From Tragulus kanchil (Eukaryota; Chordata; Mammalia; Artiodactyla; Tragulidae), in NCBI GenBank assembly GCA_022376925.1, contig JAIOJX010000025.1:183209801-183273800 (forward strand): 64,000 bases of DNA. The letters are read 5' to 3'. This document shows, one piece after another, positions 57,138-64,000 of the stretch. Within the stretch, counting starts at the first letter, position 1. Each line of letters opens with the position of its first letter. The notes under the pieces were generated by a model. It ran no database searches and was not told where the DNA came from. It worked only from the letters and a program-made list of their open reading frames with translations. The position numbers and the translations under genes are program-made.

Positions 57138-57396
57138 TTAATATATCTAATCATAATAATAGAGAAAAATAATCTAATCGTCTTAGACACTGTAAATACA
57201 TTATATAAAACTCAGTACCTATTTTTGTCTAAAAAGATCTTAAGAAAATAAGACTAGATAGATATGACTTTAATATGAGAAATATGTCTATCTCAAATCA
57301 TAAGGCATCATCCTGCCTAATGAAAAAATCTAGAAGCATTCCCATCAAAGTCAGACACAAGACAAGAATGTTAACTATCCTTACTACTATTTAACA

Positions 57397-58250
57397 CTTT
57401 TCTGATGGTACTAGCCAAAATAATTAGAAAATATATATATAAAAATTGGACAAGACTTTGCAAAATTGTCACCATTTGTAAATGATGCAACTTAGCTGGA
57501 ACACCCACCGAAGAATATAAACTTAAAAAGAAGTCTATTGTAACTATTTCAAAGATTCTCTGTGATGCCTGGGAATAAAATTAATATATAGAACTCAAGA
57601 ACTTTATAAATACAATGAAACTAATTAAAATATACAAAAAACCCCCTGTATTTATGATAATGAACCAAAGACAGACGAGGTAGGTGTAAAGTTATCAAGA
57701 GATGGAAAAATATATACGTGTCTATATCTATATGGAAAATACACACATGCATATACATACAAAAAGAAGCCTTCAACACATTGCAGGGGACACAAGAAGG
57801 ATCTTAATATTGGAAAGAGTATCCAAAACTATGCACAGAAAGGCCAAAAGTCACAATATGATAGCAATTTCTCCAATGTTAATTAGTAAATTTAACATGA
57901 TTCCAATAGAATACCAACAAATTTATTTACTTTTTATTAATTATTTTTATTTTGCTTTTACAGAGTCTTGTTGTTTGCAGGATTATCCTTGACCCCTCCC
58001 ACCTGAACCCCTCCACTCCCTCCCCATTGCATCCCTCCTGGTTGATGTATAGTCCCCATGCAAGTTCCCTTAATCTTATGGCGTAGAATATAAATAAATT
58101 TATTTTTAATTAGATAATCTAATCCTAAAGCTTAAATGAAAAAATAAAAACTTGAAGAATTCTATAAAGGAGAATAATGGTGTAATCTTGATTCAAGTAG
58201 ATGCTAAAGCATATTGTAAAGGAAAAACAATTTTTAAAGTGTGGTTTGCA
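57397..58250. other. Anonymous AT-rich LDB2 intron
   Basis: AT-rich with one C-rich patch at 57988-58040; no element assigned. Duplicated from 57250 on. Confidence 0.42.
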
Positions 58251-58252
58251 GG

Positions 58253-58358
58253 GACTTCCTGGCAGTCCAGTGAATAAGACCCTATGCTTTCACTGCAGGG
58301 GCTGCATCCTGGTCAGGGAATTAAGATCACACGTGTCCCATAGTGCAACCAAAATAAA
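58253..58358 (+). mobile_element. CHR-1-like SINE
   Basis: GGGACTTCCTGGCAGTCCAG, CACTGCAGGGGCTGCATCC, AATTAAGATCACACGTGTC, then an AAAATAAA tail cut by the join. Confidence 0.85.
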
Positions 58359-59406
58359 GTCATCCATTGCCTAATGAAAATCTAGAAGCATTCCCATCAA
58401 AGTCAAGACTAGATAGATATGACTTTAATATGAGAAATATGTCTATCTCAAATCATAAGGCATCATCCTGCCTAATGAAAAAATCTAGAAGCATTCCCAT
58501 CAAAGTCAGACACAAGACAAGAATGTTAACTATCCTTACTACTATTTAACACTTTTCTGATGGTACTAGCCAAAATAATTAGAAAATATATATATAAAAA
58601 TTGGACAAGACTTTGCAAAATTGTCACCATTTGTAAATGATGCAACTTAGCTGGAACACCCACCGAAGAATATAAACTTAAAAAGAAGTCTATTGTAACT
58701 ATTTCAAAGATTCTCTGTGATGCCTGGGAATAAAATTAATATATAGAACTCAAGAACTTTATAAATACAATGAAACTAATTAAAATATACAAAAAACCCC
58801 CTGTATTTATGATAATGAACCAAAGACAGACGAGGTAGGTGTAAAGTTATCAAGAGATGGAAAAATATATACGTGTCTATATCTATATGGAAAATACACA
58901 CATGCATATACATACAAAAAGAAGCCTTCAACACATTGCAGGGGACACAAGAAGGATCTTAATATTGGAAAGAGTATCCAAAACTATGCACAGAAAGGCC
59001 AAAAGTCACAATATGATAGCAATTTCTCCAATGTTAATTAGTAAATTTAACATGATTCCAATAGAATACCAACAAATTTATTTACTTTTTATTAATTATT
59101 TTTATTTTGCTTTTACAGAGTCTTGTTGTTTGCAGGATTATCCTTGACCCCTCCCACCTGAACCCCTCCACTCCCTCCCCATTGCATCCCTCCTGGTTGA
59201 TGTATAGTCCCCATGCAAGTTCCCTTAATCTTATGGCGTAGAATATAAATAAATTTATTTTTAATTAGATAATCTAATCCTAAAGCTTAAATGAAAAAAT
59301 AAAAACTTGAAGAATTCTATAAAGGAGAATAATGGTGTAATCTTGATTCAAGTAGATGCTAAAGCATATTGTAAAGGAAAAACAATTTTTAAAGTGTGGT
59401 TTGCAG

Positions 59407-59520
59407 GGACTTCCTGGCAGTCCAGTGAATAAGACCCTATGCTTTCACTGCAGGGGCTGCATCCTGGTCAGGGAATTAAGATCACACGTGTCCCATAGTG
59501 CAACCAAAATAAATAAATGA
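59407..59520 (+). mobile_element. CHR-1-like SINE, second copy
   Basis: Full tail AATAAATAAATGAG retained. Confidence 0.85.
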
Positions 59521-59689
59521 GTAAAGTGCGGTATTGGATAAAGAAGACCAAGACAAGTTAACAGAACAGAAATCAGAGTTCACAAATGGACTGGAATAGT
59601 TCGGGTAAGGTAGAATTTGCCAAATCACTGGGGAAAATATGCATTAACTAACAAAGGGTGTTTGGACAACTGAGTAATTAAATAGGATC

Positions 59690-59882
59690 TTCAGCTCTGA
59701 TGGTTGTGAAGAATCTGCCTGCAACACAGGAAACAGTTTCAATCCCTGGATTGGGAAGATCCCCTGGAGAAGGGAATATGCACCCACTCCAGTATTCTTG
59801 CCTCCTCCATGGATAGAGGAGCCTATCTGGCTATACTCCATGGAGTTGTAAGAATTTAGACATGACTGAGTGACTAACACTT
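59690..59882 (+). mobile_element. Bov-tA SINE
   Basis: GAAGAATCTGCCTGCAACAC, GGGAAGATCCCCTGGAGAAG, CCACTCCAGTATTCTTGCC, GACATGACTGAGTGACTAAC. Confidence 0.9.
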
Positions 59883-60570
59883 TAATATTTTATACCCACC
59901 CCCCAATTCCATGTGGATGAACTACTTAAACATGAGAAAGTCCCACAGATTGAAAAGTGGCATTAGAAGCACAAAATATATGTTTATTAATATTAGCTCA
60001 AAAAGGACTAACAATAAGTATGAAGCACAAAACAAAAGACAGGGAAATACCACTTCATTTGACTCATCAACAACAACAAAAAATCCCAGGATAAAACTTT
60101 ACAGGAAAATTTAAAATCCCCACAGACTTATCATGTAATTTCAATTATAACACAACAAAGTGTGTGCTTCTTTAAATCATGAGAAAAAAGCAAGCCAAAA
60201 GAAAAATGGCTAAATTATATGAACAAATAATTCACAAGAAAGGAAATACAAATGACTCTTAAGTGTATGAGAAGATAATAAATCTCTCTTGTAATAAGAG
60301 AAAGGCATATTACAATGAAAATGAGATACCATTTTTTACCTACAATATTGGAACATAGAAAAATTTGATAGCCTTTGGTTGTTGAAAAGGGTGGAAAATA
60401 GTCATTTTATGTGCTGCTAGGGAAACGGAACCTTGGTACAGCCTCTGTGTTCAACAGCTTGACAATATCTATCAAAATTGCAATGTATGTGCTTTGGACC
60501 TGGTTTAAAAAGTAGGTGCTAAGGGAAAAATATTGTAAAGGAAAGACAATTTTTAAAGTGTGGTTTGCAG

Positions 60571-60684
60571 GGACTTCCTGGCAGTCCAGTGAATAAGACC
60601 CTATGCTTTCACTGCAGGGGCTGCATCCTGGTCAGGGAATTAAGATCACACGTGTCCCATAGTGCAACCAAAATAAATAAATGA
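60571..60684 (+). mobile_element. CHR-1-like SINE, third copy
   Basis: Present a third time because duplications 19 and 20 overlap in this stretch. Confidence 0.85.
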
Positions 60685-60853
60685 GTAAAGTGCGGTATTG
60701 GATAAAGAAGACCAAGACAAGTTAACAGAACAGAAATCAGAGTTCACAAATGGACTGGAATAGTTCGGGTAAGGTAGAATTTGCCAAATCACTGGGGAAA
60801 ATATGCATTAACTAACAAAGGGTGTTTGGACAACTGAGTAATTAAATAGGATC

Positions 60854-61046
60854 TTCAGCTCTGATGGTTGTGAAGAATCTGCCTGCAACACAGGAAACAG
60901 TTTCAATCCCTGGATTGGGAAGATCCCCTGGAGAAGGGAATATGCACCCACTCCAGTATTCTTGCCTCCTCCATGGATAGAGGAGCCTATCTGGCTATAC
61001 TCCATGGAGTTGTAAGAATTTAGACATGACTGAGTGACTAACACTT
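60854..61046 (+). mobile_element. Bov-tA SINE, duplicate of 59690-59882
   Basis: Same element in duplication 20. Confidence 0.9.
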
Positions 61047-61967
61047 TAATATTTTATACCCACCCCCCAATTCCATGTGGATGAACTACTTAAACATGAG
61101 AAAGTCCCACAGATTGAAAAGTGGCATTAGAAGCACAAAATATATGTTTATTAATATTAGCTCAAAAAGGACTAACAATAAGTATGAAGCACAAAACAAA
61201 AGACAGGGAAATACCACTTCATTTGACTCATCAACAACAACAAAAAATCCCAGGATAAAACTTTACAGGAAAATTTAAAATCCCCACAGACTTATCATGT
61301 AATTTCAATTATAACACAACAAAGTGTGTGCTTCTTTAAATCATGAGAAAAAAGCAAGCCAAAAGAAAAATGGCTAAATTATATGAACAAATAATTCACA
61401 AGAAAGGAAATACAAATGACTCTTAAGTGTATGAGAAGATAATAAATCTCTCTTGTAATAAGAGAAAGGCATATTACAATGAAAATGAGATACCATTTTT
61501 TACCTACAATATTGGAACATAGAAAAATTTGATAGCCTTTGGTTGTTGAAAAGGGTGGAAAATAGTCATTTTATGTGCTGCTAGGGAAACGGAACCTTGG
61601 TACAGCCTCTGTGTTCAACAGCTTGACAATATCTATCAAAATTGCAATGTATGTGCTTTGGACCTGGCACTTTCACTTCCAGGAATTTTTACAATTTTAG
61701 TCTTTTAGTTGCTACTGTGAAAAATCAAATATGAGAAGATATTTGCACAACATGGTTGCTAATAGAAAAAGATTAGAAATATGTCCATCAACAAAATACT
61801 GATACAATAAATGATGATATAGCTCTAGAGTGTTATGCCTCTTTGGAATATCTCTTTTTATAAAGAGAGGTATCTCTCTGCTTTTATGAAAAGGGTCACT
61901 GCTCACCACTTGAAAGTGTATGACTAGTATGTTCCAGCTGTGTGCACATGTATGTGTGTGTGTCTGA

Positions 61968-62475
61968 GTTTCGTTCAGTTGCTAAGTCATGTCCAGCTCT
62001 TTGTAACACTATGGACTAGAGCATGCCAGCTCCCCTGTCCTCCACCATCTCCCGGTCGGCTCAGATTCATATCCATTGAGTCAGTGATGCTCTCTAAGCA
62101 CCTCATCTTCTACCACTCTCTTCTCCTTTTGCCTTCCATCTTTCTCATCACCAGGGTTTTTTTCATGAGCTAACTCATAGCATCAGGTGGCTAAAGTATT
62201 GGAGCTTTAGCTTCAGCATTCGTCCTTCCAATGAACATTTAGCGTTGATTTCCTTTAGGATTGACTGGTTTGATCTCCTTGCTGTCCAAGGGACTCTCAA
62301 GAGTCTTCTTCAGCACCACAGTCTGAAAGCATCAATTCTTCCAGCGCTCAGCCTTCTGTATGATCCAACTCTCACATCCATACGTGATTACTGGAAAAAT
62401 CATTGCTTTGACTCGATGAACCTTTGTTGGCAAAGTGATGTCTCTGCTCTTTAATATGATGTCTAGGTTTGTCAG
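61968..62475 (-). mobile_element. BovB LINE 3' end
   Basis: About 500 bp antisense: GTCATGTCCAGCTCTTTGTA, CATCAGGTGGCTAAAGTATT, TTGGAGCTTTAGCTTCAGC, GACTCTCAAGAGTCTTCTTC, ACTCTCACATCCATACGTG. 5'-truncated and inactive. The longest single-copy BovB piece in the window. Confidence 0.92.
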
Positions 62476-63227
62476 ATATTTTATAATGTATGAATATACT
62501 GTCTATTCAAAATATAAATAATTAAGTTTTTAATGAGGGCTAGTTAAATAACATGCAGTGCTTGGCACAGGGTCATCAGGCAATAAATGGATATTGTATT
62601 TGTTATTATTATGTTAAATAGGAATTGGATGAAAACAGTGGAAAAATCATGGACTGAAGTAATTGTCTATCTTGGTTATGGGGGGTGTTGTCCCTAAATA
62701 TTCGAATGAAGCATATGAAATAGTCAATATTTAACAGCATTTAACCTGGATAAACAGCATTTTCATATAATTCAACCCCTAGATACTTTCTTCTTTGTAA
62801 ATTAGACTGTAGGTGATCATGACAATAATGGTGGCCATGAGTTCAAGTATTTTTCACTATCCAAACTTACCTGGTTTCTAAATTTGGAGAGTGAGAATTC
62901 AGAGAGTGAGTTGGAATAATGTGAATACTGAACTCGGTGGATTAATTTGGTTCCTGAGTGTTTTTTTTTACAGTGAGTAGCTTGAATTGGATAAGGAAGA
63001 ATTTATTTAATCTTTTTTTCCCAAAACTCACTGTTTGCTGAATTAGGATAAATTTGCACATTGAGAGTTTGGATAGTCCGTGAGGGGTACCTGTTTTGCA
63101 TAGAACCTCACAAAGCATTTTAGTATACATGGTCTCATGTATTTCTTAATCTAAGGAGGTGTTATCCCATAGATGAGATATGAGCACAGAAAAATTCAGT
63201 ATCAAATAATGAATCCGCTGACTAGAG
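62476..63227. other. Anonymous LDB2 intron
   Basis: No exon or clear repeat; possible MIR3-type trace near 63108-63180. Confidence 0.4.
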
Positions 63228-63345
63228 ACCAAAGCAGACCCAGGTATATGATAGGTGCTCAGTAAACAATTTGTGGATGGAATAGGACCAGAGCAGACCC
63301 AGGTACACAATACGGTCTCGGTAAACGTTTACGAATTGAATGGAT
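63228..63345. repeat. Diverged 59-bp tandem duplication
   Basis: Unit 1 is 63228-63286, unit 2 63287-63345; both begin ACCARAGCAGACCCAGGTA and share GTCTCGGTAAAC-like middles. Confidence 0.85.
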
Positions 63346-63636
63346 GTGAATGAATTCTTCAAATGGAAAATCAAGACAAAAAGCAAACAAGAAACCATCC
63401 TATACTTACGGGCTGGTAGACCTGGGCTGGCCCTGAACCTCTTGAATGCAGTTTCCTCATTTCTAGCATAGATTCTTTAATATTTTATTTGTGGTATGTG
63501 TAACTATATCTATTTTTTACTCCTTCTTTTTAGAGTGCTCGAGCAGAAGTCCTTAAAAGTCACTCTCATCTCCCGTGTTTTATAGATGAGGAATGTTTAT
63601 CAATAAAGTTAATGCATCCCTTCCCTCCCTGACAGG

Positions 63637-63816
63637 GATTCCCTTGTAGCTCAGCTGGTAAAGAATTCACCTGCAATTCGGGAGACCCTGGTTTGATTCC
63701 TGGGACAGTAAGATCCCCTTGAGAAGGGATGGGCTACGCACTCCAGTAGTCCTGCCTGGAGAACCCAATGGGTCATCCATGCTTTGCAAAGAGTCGGACA
63801 TGATTGAACAACTTCA
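63637..63816 (+). mobile_element. Bov-tA SINE with perfect 17-bp target-site duplication
   Basis: CTTCCCTCCCTGACAGG at 63620-63636 and 63817-63833 flank a plus-strand Bov-tA ending GAGTCGGACATGATTGAAC. Confidence 0.94.
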
Positions 63817-64000
63817 CTTCCCTCCCTGACAGGATTGTTCCTAATTGCAAATAAGAACATCAGATCCTTAGAGGAAAGTGCTTCAGGTGCTCAGTGTATG
63901 ATGTCAAGGATGGTTACCAGCCTTCACTCAAGTGTCCTCGATATTCCAAGGCAACACTTGGATTTGGGATTTTATAAATAGTCTACCCTTTAAAATTTCC

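Larger units (their letters stand above)
55191..57396. repeat. Direct duplication 18, unit ~1.1 kb
   Basis: Copy 1 is 55191-56292, copy 2 56301-57396. The join lies inside a CHR SINE and copy 2 head lacks 6 bases. Confidence 0.95.
57250..59513. repeat. Direct duplication 19, unit ~1155 bp with mini-copy at join
   Basis: Copy 1 is 57250-58358, copy 2 58405-59513. Bases 58359-58404 are an extra degraded copy of 57305-57353. The start of the unit also occurs at 56146. Confidence 0.95.
59351..61667. repeat. Direct duplication 20, unit ~1164 bp
   Basis: Copy 1 is 59351-60503, copy 2 60511-61667. The copy 2 head is error-rich (60511-60534). The start also occurs near 58196. This is the last duplication in the window. 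Confidence 0.95.
6971..64000 (-). other. LDB2: LDB2 upstream intron (incomplete)
   Basis: No further LDB2 exon is visible after 6970. LDB2 is known as a gene with very long introns, so a single intron covering the rest is plausible. Nineteen direct duplications inflate its length by about 20 kb. Everything in it that I could identify is interspersed repeat, microsatellite or anonymous intron. Confidence 0.7.

Noticed and set aside
1..61667. Satellite array or CRISPR-like array
   Set aside because: Units are unrelated to each other in sequence and are each present only twice (three times at edges), so neither fits.

Overview
The window is nuclear DNA from a ruminant, most likely a bovid. It carries many BovB (RTE-type) LINE 3' ends, tRNA-Glu-headed Bov-tA/Bov-A SINEs, cetartiodactyl CHR-type SINEs, artiodactyl L1 3' ends and older MIR copies. 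The species cannot be fixed from the sequence alone. There are no operons, CRISPR arrays or prokaryotic signals.

The only protein-coding content I can support is two internal exons of LDB2 (LIM domain-binding protein 2) on the minus strand, at 6847-6970 and 1024-1175. Both have canonical splice sites and join in frame (phase 1, G|CA). The second encodes the KRRKRK nuclear localisation signal and the Ser/Thr/Asn-rich linker. The final exon lies left of base 1. The 5' exons lie right of base 64000. About 57 kb (6971-64000) is therefore upstream intron. A truncated, frameshifted copy of the second exon starts the window (1-69).

The dominant structural feature is a series of 20 direct tandem duplications. 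Each has a unit of about 1.06-1.16 kb, and each duplicates a different, unrelated piece of intron. Junctions lie near 207, 2518, 8726, 11787, 14175, 18154, 21786, 27643, 32000, 37011, 41623, 43499, 45628, 47645, 49551, 51660, 53704, 56296, 58380 and 60507. From 41.6 to 60.5 kb they recur every ~1.9-2.6 kb, so almost every base is present twice and short stretches three times. The copies are nearly identical in their interiors, but many lose or scramble tens of bases at the join. Uniform size, unrelated content and scarred joins point to unmerged overlaps between neighbouring fragments (an assembly or gap-filling artefact) rather than biology. Summing the offsets gives about 22 kb of excess, so the true locus would be about 42 kb.

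Layout: 1-7 kb holds the LDB2 exons and SINE/BovB-rich introns. 7-20 kb is intron with five duplications and an intronic patch (13.1-15.3 kb) carrying promoter-like motifs and a CA/CG tract. 20-35 kb is sparse intron with nested SINE/L1 insertions. 35-38.4 kb is an L1 3' end broken up by CHR SINEs and a BovB. 38-61.7 kb holds the densest duplication series, and 61.7-64 kb is ordinary intron with a BovB and a well-preserved SINE. I see no new gene system. What deserves follow-up is the duplication series and its effect on LDB2.
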